64,000 nucleotides of DNA from Zygnema circumcarinatum (GCA_037447605.1 CM074804.1:1710730-1774729); one strand, 5' to 3'. Shown: positions 1-14,000, numbered from the stretch's first letter. Made by a program: numbers and translations. Notes: generated by a model not told the origin, from the sequence alone.

Positions 1-101
1 TTAAGAGAATTCTTGGGGCCTTAGATAATGGGCCTTTGTGAGCTTAGAAAAATAAAACAAATCTTGCAAGCCTTTCATTTTCTATTTCATTTGAAGTGCA
101 G

Positions 102-3100
102 ATGCGGTTTCGGACTCGAACAAAGCGATTGAGCTGCAGCCCACTTTATCAAAGGCCTTTTTACGCAAGGGGTACAGCTCTATTCTAAATTTAGATAGCC
201 ATTTCATTCCCTATTGTGGTTCTCACATTTGCCCATTTCAGCTGGTCTTCCCTTTTCTGGTTTCTAAGAAATCAGAATTTAGCGATTCCTGAATTACCGC
301 TGCCTCCCTCATTTCTTCACTGGATTTTTGTTTTCCTTTTTCTTTTTTATTTGCACCTTTCAGCATTGCGTGCTTTTCACTGGAGGAGTATCAGACCGCC
401 CTCGTAGCCTTTAGGAATGGGGCGGAGCTGGAGAGGGAAAATCCGCAGTTCAAAAAGTGGATTCGGAAATGTCAAGCAGAGATTGAAGGTTTGTGCACAT
501 GCATGTCGGAAAGGGAGGGACAGTAGGGAGAGGGAAGGGGAGTGATGGGGGAGGAAACGAGGGGATGAGAGGGAGAGGGGGACGAGGAGGGAGAGGGAGA
601 GGAAGGAGAGAGGGGACGTGGAAGGAGGGAGAGAGGGAGAGGGGGGCACATAAGAGGAGAGAGAGGAGTGTTGGGGAGAAGAGAAAGAGGCAACGGCCGG
701 GGTCAATGGGGCAGGGGGGGGAACCAAGGGGGCATAGAGAGAGATAGAGAGAGAGATATGCGAGCGGAAGAGAAGGGGGTGGCAAAAGGGGACGGCGAAA
801 GAGAGAAAGAGAGTGAGAAAGACAGAGAGAGAAAGGGGCAGGAGACTGAAAAGCAAGAGGGGAAATGTGGGGGCCGAGGGAAGGCGAAAAGCTGTGATTA
901 GCGAGAGAGCAAGTGGGGAAAGGGAAGGTGAAGAGGGTGAGGAGGACCAAACTAGGTAGGAAGTGGCGAGAGCGAGAGTGAGGGCACAGAGAGAAAGTGG
1001 AAAAGGGAGAGAGAGGGGCAGGGAGGGAAGGGAAAACAGGAGTGTTTGATACTTTCTTCAGGGATTCGTCCTTCTGTGCAGATGAAGGCGGTTCTTTAGA
1101 GGAGCAAAATCCCTCACCCATTGCTCCCAAACCTACCGATGCAGAAGGAGCCATAGCTGCACCTCCCACTCCCACAGCTCCAGTAGAGCCTCCCCCAGCT
1201 CCCACCCCCCCAGCTCCACCCAAATTCAGGTAAAGCATAACCGGTCTAACCCGGTTGTGAGCTCGGTGATAACGCTTGTTTCTTGTTTGCACTTTTTAAT
1301 GATTTTGTTTAATTTTTTTTTTGATCCCCTTGCTCACCCTTCCTATTTCGTCAGCCACTTTCTCCCGATCGCGCTTTCCTTTCTGTCTCGTTGTTTTGCT
1401 CTCCCTCCTCTCGCTAATTTTCTCTCTCCCTGCTTGCCCTTTCTCCCCCCTCCCCATCCAGCCGCTTGTTCCCACTAACCCGCCCCTCTCTCTCTCTCTA
1501 CCTCTGCCCTCTGCCTTGCTTTCACTCTTTCCCTCTCTCCCTCTCAGCATTGATCACAAAATATGCACCATTGTTGCACTGCTGCTGGAAGGAAGTAGAT
1601 TGTTACAGAAACCACGTGGTTACAAAAGTTGGGACAGTTTAGTTCAAAAAAAATCCCTAGTCATGCTGGTTGGTAAAAAATGGTTATTGGGGCAGACATG
1701 AGTGGTATCAGACACAGGAAGACGTAGTCGTGACGGTTTTTGCGAAAAATGTGGATCCAAATAATTTGGATCTGGAATTCGGTGAGCAAATTGTGAGTTT
1801 TTTTTCACGCCTTGTCTTTCTCTCTCTCTCTTTCTCTCTCTCGCTCTCTCTCTCTTTCCCCTCACCTGCTCCCGCCCCCCCACTCTCTCTCTCTTCGTTT
1901 CTCTTATTTCCGATCCCAACCATAATCTCTGCCCCCCGGCTGGCCCTATGTCCAGTTCTTCTCTCACCTCCCACTCTTCCTCTCTCAACTCTCTCACTCG
2001 CTCTCCCTTGCGTTTCTCATCGTCTCTCCCTCCGCCCTCTCTCTTTATTCTGTCCCTCTTTCGCCCCCCTGCCTCTCCCCTTACTCCCTCCTCTGTCCCT
2101 GTACGGATCGGAACAAACCTACCTGACATTCCTTAGCCCAGTCCCAAGTTTTTATCCCCTTCTCCCTTTCTTAATTATTTATTAATTCTTAATTATTTCT
2201 TTCTTTTTTCTTTTGGGTTCGGGCAGTTGAGTGTAGTTATTAGCCTGCCCAACGAGGAACAGTACATTTTGCAGCTCCGCCTGTTCGGGAAGGTAATTGT
2301 TTTCACCATGTCTTTCTCTAATTCTTTGAATTCCTCTTCCAGCTGCAGTTTCAGTTTCAGTTCCATCTCGTCTCAGTTTCAATCGCAGTTTCAGTTCAAC
2401 GCCCACTTTGAGAAAAGCATTGTGACGCACTTAACTTTCTTTCTTAGCTTGATTTGACTTGACTTGACTTGGCTTGGCATGACGTATTGACATGACTCTA
2501 CTTAACTTCACTTAAATTTTTTTCATTTTTCTACAATTCAGATTGTCCCTGAAAAATGTCGCCACTCTGTATTAAAAACCAAAGTAGAGATTCGACTGAG
2601 GAAAGCCGCAGCCATTCAGTGGGCCGGTCTTGAATTCAGCGCCAAAAAAGGAGCGGTTCAGCCTCTTAACTTTTCAGACGGTGAGTTTTTGCATTGTAGG
2701 GTTCGGGGTTTTGGGTGTTTGGTTTAGTATTAAGGTGTGCATCTAATGCTTTGCCTTTGATTAAGTAGGTTTCGTCTTGTATGGGCTAGGACTTTATAAC
2801 GACGTTTTTGTTTTTTTTTTTTGTTTATATATATTTTCTTAAATTTCCAGGAAGGGCAGAGGCTGTGACAAGTCGGTATCCGACTTCAAGCAGAAAGAAC
2901 GATGTCGATTGGGACAAGCTGGAGGCGGAGGTGAAGAAGGAGGTGAGCGCATGCCTTGAAATGAAACGAGAGAAAGTGGAGAGAGAGGGAGAGAGGGAGA
3001 GGGTGAGGGAGAGGGGAAGATGGGGACGAGAGGGAGGGGAGCGAGAGACAGATGTGAATTACGACGGTCTAACGTTCCTTCATTTCCCTCTCTCTCTTCC

Positions 3101-3600
3101 TCCGTCCCCCCCCGCAGGAGAAGGACGAGAAGCTGGACGGAGAGGCCGGTCTGAACAAACTCTTTCAGGACATCTACAAAAACGCAGATGAGGACACTCG
3201 CCGGGCCATGAACAAGTCCTTTGTATGTCTCTCTTTCTCTCTTTCTCTCTTTCTTTCCCTCGCCCTCGCGCTCTCCCTCTCCCTTTTCTTCTCCCTGTCC
3301 CTCTCCGTCTCACCGTCTCGCCTTCTCCCCTTCTCCTCGTCTCCCTTTTTCCCCTTCGCCCCTTCTCCCCTTCTCCTCCTCCCTCACTCCCTCGCTCCCT
3401 GTCTCTCCCCTTCCTTCCCCCACCCTTCTCTTGCATTCTCTCCTCTCTCTCTTGCATTGTTTTAATTTTATATAATTTTTCTTATATAATTTTTCAACAT
3501 GGTGGTTCCCGCACAGGTGGAATCAAAAGGCACAGTTTTGTCCACCAATTGGAAGGACATCGGAGTGAAGCATGTGGATCCGCACCCGCCATCGCAATGA
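102..3600 (+). CDS. SGT1: SGT1 co-chaperone, 5' end outside the window
   Basis: SGT1 is an HSP90 co-chaperone that also binds SKP1/SCF ligases and stabilises NLR-type receptors in plants. Nine exons can be joined: 102-171, 364-488, 1082-1229, 1696-1792, 2227-2292, 2542-2680, 2851-2942, 3118-3222 and 3517-3600. They give 308 codons, including the stop, in one frame. The first two exons encode the last TPR repeat ([16 protein letters not shown], then [15 protein letters not shown]). A Pro/Ala-rich linker follows, then the CS domain ([35 protein letters not shown]), then the SGS domain ([39 protein letters not shown]), ending at TGA 3598-3600. The N-terminal TPR repeats lie before position 1. 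The intron after exon 2 is purine-rich, whereas the later introns are pyrimidine-rich. The match to plant SGT1 is strong over the whole length. Confidence 0.95.
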
Positions 3601-4159
3601 GTGTTTCATTCTGAATTTAGGGTTCAGGCGTCCCCCCGGAAACGTGGATTGAAGTGTATAGTCTTTTGTTGGAGATGAGATTTTTAGTTCGTGTAGGAGG
3701 TAAGGGAAGATGGAAGCCTGTGTTTTCTATCGTAAATCCTCTGTCTCCCCCCTCTCCCACTCTCTCCGTGGTTTACCGCTGTCGCTTTAATCATTGCATA
3801 TGAATTAAAAATCTACAAAAGCACGTCCACTTTTTTAAGGAACACAATGACAATTCCAAAATTGAAGCATTTACAAAATCCTAGAAGCTCTAGAAAATCC
3901 AAATCCCAACTTTGGGAGGTTTTCAACTAAGTGAGAGGATAGATGCCCTGTCTGGTTGAAGATTGGGTACTGAATTACTTGGAACTTCCTCCCAAAAAGA
4001 AGGGGCGTTGAAGTTCTAAGTCCATGGATCAAGATCAACCGTCGATCAGTGGATCTTGACAAATCAACCAACTGAAGTTTGAATCAATGGTGGTCCTTCC
4101 AAAGCGTCGGCATCTTCCCGTGGAGTTTGATGGAACAGCAGCTGCATGGAAATGAGATG
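3601..4159. other. Convergent intergenic spacer between SGT1 and ABA4
   Basis: This is the 3' space of two converging genes. I see no coding potential. It should contain both 3' UTRs and polyadenylation signals. A-rich stretches are present, but I cannot place a defined signal with confidence. Confidence 0.6.
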
Positions 4160-6539
4160 TCATACAGGAAATAGATACTCCTTAGGAATCGCAAAAGCGC
4201 AAACCCCAAGATAAACCTGTGAAAAAAAAAATAACTTTGAAATCTAAAAAAACAAGAGATCTTTCATATCCTAAAAATACTAAAAGCCCAAACGACTTGA
4301 ACGACTATCTGATCCGTGAAAGCCATTGCATGAGCAGCCACACGATTTCCTTACAACACCGTAGAAATGAAGGCTTGAAAGTCAGCTTGTTATCGGGAGA
4401 AGGGGCGAGGGAAAGTGGGAAAGAATGGGCGTGCGAGAGAGCCGAGAAAGAAAGAGAGAACCACACTCCATCCTGATCAAATACGGCAATCGCGCAGTTC
4501 CCTTACCTTGGTCAGTGTGTGAGAGAGGATTCCTATTGGTCCAAACATGAGGCAAAGAACCAGCGAATGGCGAGTCTCCAACTTGTGCTGCAACCCATCC
4601 AAAAAGACCTGCCTGCCCGCCGCAACAAAAACCAGTCACGCTTCAGAACAGAGGAGAAATACCCAAGCATGATTACTTTTGAGGAGAGTGCGAAGAAGGA
4701 GAGGAAGGGGGAAGAAAAAGGGCAAGGGAGAGTTGGAAAAAGGAGAAACGCAAAGAGAGAGCGAGAGCGAGAGAGTGAGAGGGGGAGCGGGAGAGAGAGA
4801 GAGAGAGATCATTGAGAAGCTGTTCAGAGAAGCTGTTGGTTTCTACCTCGCAGCAAACAGATCGACCGCCAAAAGATGAATCCAAGCAGAGGCGACGGTC
4901 AGCGTGCTGGAAAACATTCTCGTAATTCCGGGCAGCTGGGCAGATGAAAAAAGGAAAGTCCCATTTTCATGAGCAGGTTGAAGTCAGAATCGTTTAGATG
5001 CAGACATAATGCAGATCGCATTTTTAGCTCATACTCATAGCTGTAAAAATGCTAAAGTTTTCATTAGAATACATTAAAGTCAATTCAAAAGTTACTTTAG
5101 TTATGGGTACCTTTCAAGTTTATTTGAGGGCCTTAAAGTTTTAACCGTACCTCGGGCAGCCAGTACTTGCTGGAAAACATAAGAGGGAGAGTCTCCGGAG
5201 TCCAAGAGAGAGAGAGGAGGTAGAGGTAGAGAGAGCCCAAAACAATGTACGGGATGGAGCTCTCAGCAAACCTGCGAGTCTGGAACATGGAACGATGTAC
5301 ACGTCAGAAGATGAGAGAGCAAGAGAGGGAGAGAACGAAGAAGAGCGACAGAGAGAGAGAGAGAGAATTGGGGAGAAAAGGAAAGAAAGAGAAGTTGGTG
5401 CGGGAGTTGGAGAGGCGACGAAGTGAAGTGAGGGAGACTATGGAAAGGTGACGAGGTGGAGAGAAGGGAGTGCAAATGCGGGCGAAAAGGGTTGAGAGAG
5501 AAAGTGAAGAGGGAGGCGAGACCTGCTTAAATTAATAAACCCATTATGCATTAACATCCTTCACCTAAACATTCGTGACTTTTGTAACATTCAAATAAAT
5601 TCGTGCTAGTTCATGTGTTGACATATTTAGACTGGTGTAAAGTTCAAGCTTAAAGGTTAAAGATCAATAACTAACGACTAAAAGAGTAAAGCGCGATAGT
5701 ATGAAAGCCTTTTTGGAATTCTCACCATCGGCCAATGGGGAGCAAATATCATTGTGGTGTAGAGCGGCATCACAAAGGCAGTTGCGAATGTGAACAGAGC
5801 CGCCGCTACTTGCGCACTCGCTGAAACTAAAGGGACTGAAAAGTCAAAGATAACTCGACATTCAAATAAATAATTCAGAGGTCGTTTTTATCCCCTTCCT
5901 CCATCCTCCCCACCGCCAAAAAAAAAAAAAAAAAAGGGGAGTGGGGGAGACCGGGGGAGGAGTGGTATTTCTATGTATCTCTGAAGCCTTAATTCTGGAA
6001 GGCTTTTAGTTCAAAAACAACCCACTCAAGAAAATGAAAAAAAAAAAAGGAAACAAGACAGAAAAAATGAAAGAACATTAAGGGGCCCCCAAAAAATGGG
6101 AATTCTGCAATTCCTATCACTTTTCGCTCCCCTCCCCCTCCCACCCTGTTTTTTTTTTTTTTTTTTTTTTGAATTAACTTTTTGAAAGGATACGGCTGGC
6201 GCTCACAGCTCCGATTTTCCTACTTCCCTCCCGCATTCCGTGTGACCCTCCATTCCGTTTCAGCGTCGTTAAGCCTAACCCAAAGAAGGTCCTTCGCCGT
6301 AAAACTTGAATACTGCCCCTTGAGGAACCTTCCTGGAAGGAGCGAATAGCCCAGCTGCTCTTCAGTGGGGGGGGAGCGGACGGCTGGCGTTGCTGTCGAG
6401 AGAGCAGCCATGGCTGCTGGCGTGGGAGGGAGGGAGAGAGTAGAGAGAAAGGCGAGAGAGGACAGTGAGGAAGGTGGGGACCAGAGAGAGTTTTGGAAGC
6501 CATGGCCGAGCATGACTGCAGCTTCACTATGTCAGCCAT
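4160..6539 (-). CDS. ABA4: ABA4-like chloroplast membrane protein (DUF4281), neoxanthin synthesis
   Basis: ABA4 is needed in plants for making neoxanthin from violaxanthin in plastids, upstream of abscisic acid. Six exons on the minus strand (6224-6539, 5726-5835, 5151-5279, 4847-4935, 4507-4612, 4160-4216) give 269 codons with stop in one continuous frame. Exon 1 is Ser/Pro/Arg-rich and looks like a transit peptide. The later exons carry the DUF4281 hallmarks: [68 protein letters not shown] and [19 protein letters not shown]. Several of these are hydrophobic membrane segments. The C-terminal exon ([12 protein letters not shown]...) is less conserved. The start at 6537-6539 (MADIVKL) is chosen because it gives a plausible transit peptide; an in-frame Met also exists at 6611. 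Expression or proteomic data would be needed to fix the N-terminus. Confidence 0.9.
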
Positions 6540-8071
6540 GGCTATACCCACGAAGGAAGAGGAGCGGCAACCAGCAAGAGAGAGAGATAGAGAGAGAGCT
6601 CTATGCAGCAAACGACGAGTTTATCAACTCTTTCAAGCAGAATTCAGCAGCATGGCTCGGCTCCGGCAGCCATGGCTGCCACCTGGCGAAGCTCAGCTCA
6701 GCTGACAGCTTGCATGGAGCTCCGCCTAGGCGGCCATGGCTTTCAGAATGTAGAGAAGGGGGCACGTGGCGAAATACGGCAGACCTATGCTGGCCTATAA
6801 GAGGCTTCCCCGTTGATCCAATCTCTCCCTCCAAAAGTCGACCCAATGTGGAGACGAGGGCGAGCCCAACAAAAACCAAAAAGATCAGTTTCCTCCAAAC
6901 CGCGCTCGCCCTCGCCAATCGCAGCTCGAAAGTGGCGGAGGCGCGGTGGGAGGAGGCGAAAGATAGAGGGGATCGGGGGGGAGGGGGGGAGGGCGCCACG
7001 TAGCAGGTAGGAGGGCCACGGGGACGACACGTGGCGACGCGCATTGCCCGCGTGGAGTGACCGTCCAGCTCGCAGGGCTGCTTGTATCGGATGGGCTGTG
7101 CGATATATCGGGGCATAGGGTCGATGTTAATGGGCACCTCCGTCACGTAAGGTGACAGAATCCGTTGCCCGTTTTATCCTGTAGTTGCTGCTTCTGCTAC
7201 TGCTCTTTTTGTCCTTTTCTGGCTTCTCTAAGACCACCATTTGAATTTGTCTAGTTGATTTTGGTAGATCATTTGTGAAGGGCCATGGCTTTTTTGGCAA
7301 ATTTTTAATGACACTCGCATTAACACACACTAGTTAACGAATTAATTATTCAATTAACAGACATTGAAACACTCAGACTCCTATGGAGGACCGTTTGGTC
7401 AGGCCATGGCGAAAATCTTCAAGACTATGGCGGCTGAGTATTGCTGCATTAGTGTGGGAGAAAGGGGTGTTTCGCAACTAAGGCTATTCTTAACCGTACA
7501 AGAATCTGTCAATTTTGGTTAGATTTGCTTTATCACGTGAGGCAATTATTTGACTAACGATAAATACATGAAATGTTGGAAGAGAACCTTTTAGGTTGAT
7601 CTGCATGCCGAGTACGAAGAAAAAAAGTAGACTGCATGGGAGGGGGAAGGGAGGGTGAGAGGGGGGGCGGAGGGGGGAGGTGGAAGGTGCTTCTATGATC
7701 GGGAGTAAGGGGGTTCGAAGAAAATCGACACACCACACAACTTCATCAGAAGGGTGGACCTGCACACAAGTTGCCACATGGCACGGCCTCGAAACCGTCC
7801 CAAAGTTGCAAAGTTGTTGTTTTTCTCCGTCTTACAATAGCAGTGACAAAAACTAATAACAAATTTGCAATGTGAAGCGTACAGTGGATGATTTTGACCG
7901 AATTTTTATTACGTGAGTCCACAAACAGCCATACAAAAACAGACAACGAGAAGGATATTGACTGGTAGGCCTCCCATTCACCCAAAGTAATGTAAATCTA
8001 ATTCCCCAAAACCCAGCAGTCCCATAGACCCTGAACCCCTAAACCCCTCAGCTTCACTCCTTCCCTTCCCC
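6540..8071. other. ABA4 upstream region / ATRX 3' flank
   Basis: I see no credible gene here. The stretch holds the presumed ABA4 promoter and the 3' flank of ATRX. It contains several CCATGGC palindromes near 6661-6740, a GA/GC-rich block around 6920-7000, and two CACGTGGC boxes annotated separately. Confidence 0.6.
6763..7035. promoter_or_regulatory. Two G-box/ABRE-type CACGTGGC words upstream of ABA4
   Basis: CACGTGGC occurs at 6763-6770 and 7028-7035, about 225 and 490 bp upstream of the proposed ABA4 start. In plants this 8-mer is the G-box/ABA-responsive core bound by bZIP and bHLH factors. A regulatory role here is inferred from sequence only. Confidence 0.45.
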
Positions 8072-11000
8072 TTACACATCCCCAGACCTCATCTCGCTGG
8101 GCCCCTCGCCACGCCTAACAAAATGAGCTTCAAAGTCTATCTTCCCTTGCCCCCCCAAAGGTTGTGCCGAGCTTTCACATACATTATGTACAGAAGTAGA
8201 AGCAGAGGATCTGAATTGGCCTAGACCCCTATCCTGATCCAGACCTGGAGCAGGAGGAGGGGCTGGACCTGCCTGAGGAGGGACCATGAAGTTAGGAAGA
8301 TGCATGGGACCCTGAGCTTGTCCTGCATGGAATGCTTGAGCTGCCTGCTCAGCCGCCTTCTCGTTCTCCATCTCCTCCAACACTTCATTCCACGCCGCCT
8401 TCTTCTCCTCCTCACTGAGCTTCTCCTCGTCCAGCTCTTGTAGCAGATGCCCGTGCTCATGGTGGCGCACGATCCACCTGAGCCAATGCAGGGGAGAGAG
8501 AGGAAAAATGGAAAGGTTTATTGAAGGGTATGGGAGACGGGAGCAGGCAGAGAGAGTAGTTGGAAAAAAGTTGGCGAAATGCGATAAGTCTAGCGCCGTT
8601 CTGGAAAGTATGGAAACAAAAAAAGGCAGGTGAACGAGTTCGATTCCGAAATGAGCGAGGCAAGGAATTCCGAGGGAGAAGGAGAGGAGTAGGAGAGGGA
8701 GTAAAGGGAGGAGGTTGGGAGTGAGAGAAAGAGAGAAGAGAAAGTTTAGGAAATACTCACTTTGGTCTGTGCTTCAGAAGCAGCCTTTTCAGGACAACGT
8801 CCTTTGGTGGCTTTCCATCGGGTATTATGAAGCCTCGAGCTCCCCAACTTGAATTTCTCTCCCATACGTTGGGAGTGTCCTTGCCTTCATCCTCTGCCTG
8901 CCCGCCAACTGTTACAGAAGGAGGTCCGTTCCCAGTGTCACCTGTTTCTCCAGTCCTCTTTATGCCTTCATCTGGGTCACCACTATGACAAAGCGGGGTT
9001 GTGAATTTTTTAAGCACAGATTCCGGAACGATTTCTGTTAAGCTTCCGCCCTTGTTGCTATGTGTCTCTGAAACATGTTGCAGGTCTCCACTGCTCTCTC
9101 CAACTGCCTCTCCCGCAGATGGGCAGCTCCGTTGAGGAGGAGCGTCGGTCTCCCGAAAAGGTGACAGATTTTCCCAATCCAACTCGTCGAACTGAAAGTC
9201 GTCACCATCCTCATCCAAGTGAAACAAGACTTCAAGATCGGCATTTGTGAAGTGCCGGGCCACGTGATGGGAGTCAACTACCCTTGCTGCTAGGCCTTCC
9301 TTGCTCACCTGCATGCACGGAGGACGAAGGGAATTGACAGAGGGTAATTAACGGAGATGGTAAACATGTCAATCAGGTAATGTAGTAAAAGGGTAAACCG
9401 GTAACCTACCTACCGCTCCGGTCCCGCTTCTACCTCCCGCTCTTTCTCTCTTTCTATGTCATGTAAAGCCGAACCGGGAATTCAACGAGCAAACAAAGTC
9501 AAGCACGATGAGGTAATGGAACTCAATAAACGACCAGCACGACTATCAAACATTGGAACAGTTTGTTAAAATTAAGAACGAAGGGCAGTGGCTACAGGAT
9601 ACAAAAGCGTACCTGTCGATGATAGACCTTCTCCTCTATCGTCCCATAAGATACCAAGCGATAAGCAACGACTTCTTTTGTTTGCCCAAACCTGCCATGA
9701 GCAATGCCATTCACGTGGTTTACGCCATCACATAAGAAAAGCATCTGTACACATAGAAAGTTTGACGAATCTTCACGCTTTACCCTCTCTCTTCTCTATA
9801 GAAGAAGAGACGGGAGAGTAAAGCTGGCTAAGGAAGGCGGAAGGAAGAGAGTAGGGAAAGGAGGGAGGATGGGAGGCCAAGGAGGGAGGGCAGAGAGGTT
9901 ACAAACCTCCAGACTCTGTAGACAGCTTGCAGGTCATGAGTAGGGTTCCATCCTCCATCCATGAGTACAACACGGTTTGCTGCAGTAAGGTTGATGCCCA
10001 CCCCCCCTGCCCTTGTGGAGATGAGCATACACGTCACAGTCGCATTCCTTGGATCATTGAAGCGATCCACCAGCTTTTGCCTCTTCCTTGAAGGTACAGT
10101 GCCGTCAATCCTGCGGAGATGCGGGTGACGAAATGTAGAATGGAAATTGAGAATTGACAAGAAGGAGCCGAGGAAAAACTTCAAAGCGATAATATGGCTT
10201 TGATACACGCCCTCTTCACGAAAAAATTCTCAGGTAATTCTAACAGCAATGAGAATGCATCTGAAAACAACGAGGGCACTGCTATTGTTTCGTGAGATCT
10301 TACCTGTAATATTCGTGGTTTTTTCTCCATCCCTGCTTCCCTTCGTTGGTAAAAGTTGAGAGGAAATCTTCGATCATGTTAAGTGTGTGAAGGCTGTGGC
10401 TGAAAATCAACACTTTTTCCGCTGCTTTAGTGGTCTGCTCCAGAATGTCCATGAGAACGACCATTTTCCCCGAATGTCGTAAGTGACAGCCAGGTTGTGC
10501 AGCTAGTATCTTCTCCCACCAGTTCTGCGTAATCTGGGAGGACAGTGAGAAAGAGAGTGAGAGCAAGGAAAGGAGAGCGTTGAAAACTCACCTGCCGATC
10601 ATATGCTATGTTCATGATTGGCTCCAAAAACGTCACTGTGAATCACTGTGAACAAAGCAACATACCTCTGAGCTCTTCTTGATAAACTGAGGTGTAACAT
10701 CTACGGGATTGAGGCCAGCTTGTCCCTGAAGGACTTCATCCATATCATTTTCTGTAGAGCCCAATAGAGACAGAAACATAGGGTTACATGTTTCAATTAG
10801 CTAATGGAACAGCCTTGTCCTGGCAGTTGCCAAAATGGTGGTAGAAAGGTAGCAAGGTAGACAGCTGATACCAGACTTTGCGAGTCAGTCGAGTTTTCAC
10901 GGGAGATTACCCTGTAGGTTTTTACAGCTATCATATATACTTGATGGCTTGATGGCTTTTTGGGCATGTCTTTTGCCACCGACACTGCATGTGCAAGGAA

Positions 11001-14000
11001 CGAACCGAGAGTACAGTACCTGGCTTGTCCCCATCATTCTCTGACGAGCTCTTTTGATCTGCTTCATTCCCTCCATCCTCAACAGGCTCCTGCTTTTGAC
11101 TTCTACGAAGCAGGTCCGGATGGTTGCAGATCTGCATATCACATACACCCCTCAGTATTTTCGACCAAGGCTCAGGCGTGAAAAAACAAAGGGTGATATG
11201 ACCAGAGTTGATGATGTACTCCGAAAACGCCTTTCAAAATGACAGGATTAGTATTTGCACTCGCATGATTCTGACTTATGCAATGTCAACCTCCAGAGCA
11301 TGGAGAATACAAAAGTAAGAACGTTAGGTAGAAGAGGGGAACGAAACGTAAGGAAAAAAAGGTACAGATATCCTCACCTTGATAGCTTCTGAATAAACTG
11401 TCATGACGTCCACTCCAGCGCCCGATCTAGTAGTTGACTGCCTTACTTTCTTCCAAAACTGATTATAAAGCACCCTCTGTAAAGGACTCAATCGTACGGC
11501 CACCACATAGACGTGCTTCGCCGGAAGAAACTTCTCCAAAAAATTGCTGCCCCTCCTTTGAACGAACCCACGGAGTTGCTGGCTGAGGGCGTAAATGCGT
11601 CTCTTCATTCTTTGTGCATCCTTTCGGTCTGCATCTCTCTGCTGGCCTCGCTTTATAGGATTTTCATACCTGTGAATGCAAAGAAGCGCAAACGTACCAG
11701 ATGAATCGATATCTATTACTTTTGCTAGTAACCAAGTCGAATGAGCCGTTTCATTTAACCCTGACAGGGTTTAAAACCTAAAACCTCCTACGCGTGGATG
11801 TCAAGCCTTACTTACATAGTGGGAATTGTTTAATAGCTTCTGAAAACATTTCAATCATTTCGAACCACTTGCAGGTGTATCAATGGTACGACTTCTAATG
11901 AGTACAACTGCAACGCTCTCCCCTCTCGTTTCTCCTCACCATCTTGCCCTCCCTGTTCCGATCGTCCTACCATACCTCCAGTTCTCTATGACTTTCTTCT
12001 TCACTACTCTCATATCCTGGCCTCTCTAATCTCCCTTACTGGAAATGCTCAATAACTAGGTAGCTAACACAAGGCTCAATAATGGTGAACGGGAACAGCA
12101 AGCCAGTGAGGCTAGTTCAGAGCATTTTCATGAAATCAGTCACATCACTCACCTGTTTCTGAACTCCTTCAGACTACCAAGATGTCCTCTCCTAACAAAA
12201 TCCACCATCTGCAACGGAACCAAGGGAGGGAATTTAAAACACAAAGGTTGGCTATAAATTTTAAGAAATCCCCGGAATAAGAGAAACCCAAACAATCGAA
12301 ATAGATCCTGGTAGCTCTTAAATTAAACGTTTGGAATACTCACGCAGAAGTACTCGGTCAGGTTGTTCTGAAGTGGCGAGCCGGTTAACGCAATCTTTCT
12401 TTTTGTGCTTACATCTCCTAATGCCTTGGTGATTTGAGCTTGTGGGTTCTTGATCAAGTGGGCCTCATCGCAAATCAGAAGGCTTGGACCAGGATCCTGC
12501 ACACAATGTACAATCCATGCTCCTACGTTTTCAGATCCACACAAGTACAAGCGTCAATGCGTGTCCTATGCTAAGGTCCGATACAGAGCCCTCCTGTCTC
12601 ATCTCCCCTCTCCCCTTCCAAGCAGCATCACATGCATCTATCCCAAACTTAATATCTTGAACAGAAAACGGGGATGATGAGGGGAACAAGTAATTTGAAC
12701 GGACTAACATGGACCAGAATGAACCAAGCACTACATCACAACTGATTAGAACAATTCCTGAACGGTTCCTGACCTGACGATTCCTAGAACAACATATTGC
12801 CAGTCTAGCTCAGTCTCAAACACTCACGAGCAAAATCTGTCATTGCCAATAACCATAGCTCATATGAAACATCCTGACACTCTTTCCACTCCTTCCATTC
12901 AGGATAATTATACCAAATTACAAAATGCAAGCACAGTTAGCTAAGGAGATATACCACAAGCGTCTTCCAAAAAGAATCCCTTGCTTTTCTCTCCTTTAGT
13001 ATCTTCCCAGTCGACAAATTTAAGAATGTGGTGTAACCCATTAGAAAGACTCCACCATCGTTGTGCCATTTCTCTGCATGCGCTGCTAAATCCTCTTCAC
13101 ACCTGAAAGCATGAAAAGATCAACACAAAAATTAGTTCAACAAATCACAGTTGTTAGACAACAGGGCAAAAAGAAATTGTCAAAGCACGACTTCAAAACT
13201 CGATCACACGACCCGATCCTTAAATTACCTCTTGATATCTTCCAGCATGTAAACATGGATGGCTTTCTTCAGTCCTGACTGCCACTTCTGAAACTCGTTC
13301 TTCCAATTGAAAAGAACGTTGGCGGGTACAACAATCAGCACAGTCTTCAGCTCCAACACCGCGTGATTGAGGACAGTGTGGAGAAATGCAACCACCTGAA
13401 AAGGCCAGACAGATATAGACTGAGAAAGGACAAAATCTATTTTTTCTTAATAAAAGGAAAGCCTTCATATTTTCATTCTTACATGAGTCACAAGAGGAGC
13501 TCATGCCGATGTTCATTGCCTGAGTATTCCGATTTCCATACTGGGATGATGATCACGAACAGTAAACAGCCAAAGTTGATCCAACCGATGAGGTATATAA
13601 GGGTCCGTAGGGGGCCTAAACCAGTGGAAATCTTGCCTGTAATGTCTTTCCCAGACCCATACAATGTGCAAGGATGCAGCCGACTCCTTCGTCTCCATCC
13701 TTTACTTTTTGCACCGATTCAATGCAGTTGTTCCACATGAATCGAATACCTTCAACCTGAAACCAAATAGAAATATTGAAGAATCATTGTAGAAGTTCAA
13801 CAAGTAATGTCTTTGAGCGCATTAAAATCGCCATTACAAAAAAAAATACAGGTCGAGCAGTGCGCCTGAAAGCTCAGTGATTTGAAATATGAATCACAAA
13901 AAGAATTATCTGAACATGATGATCTACATACCCCTTTTTTTTCTTTTTTAAAGATTGCTCTCCCTATGCCCTTGTGAATGCATAAAACTTGGTTTGCAGC

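Noticed and set aside
377-1292. Long minus-strand open frames (159 and 280 codons) rich in Ser, Leu and Pro
   Set aside because: They are translations of the GA-rich intron of SGT1 read on the other strand and have only low-complexity sequence.
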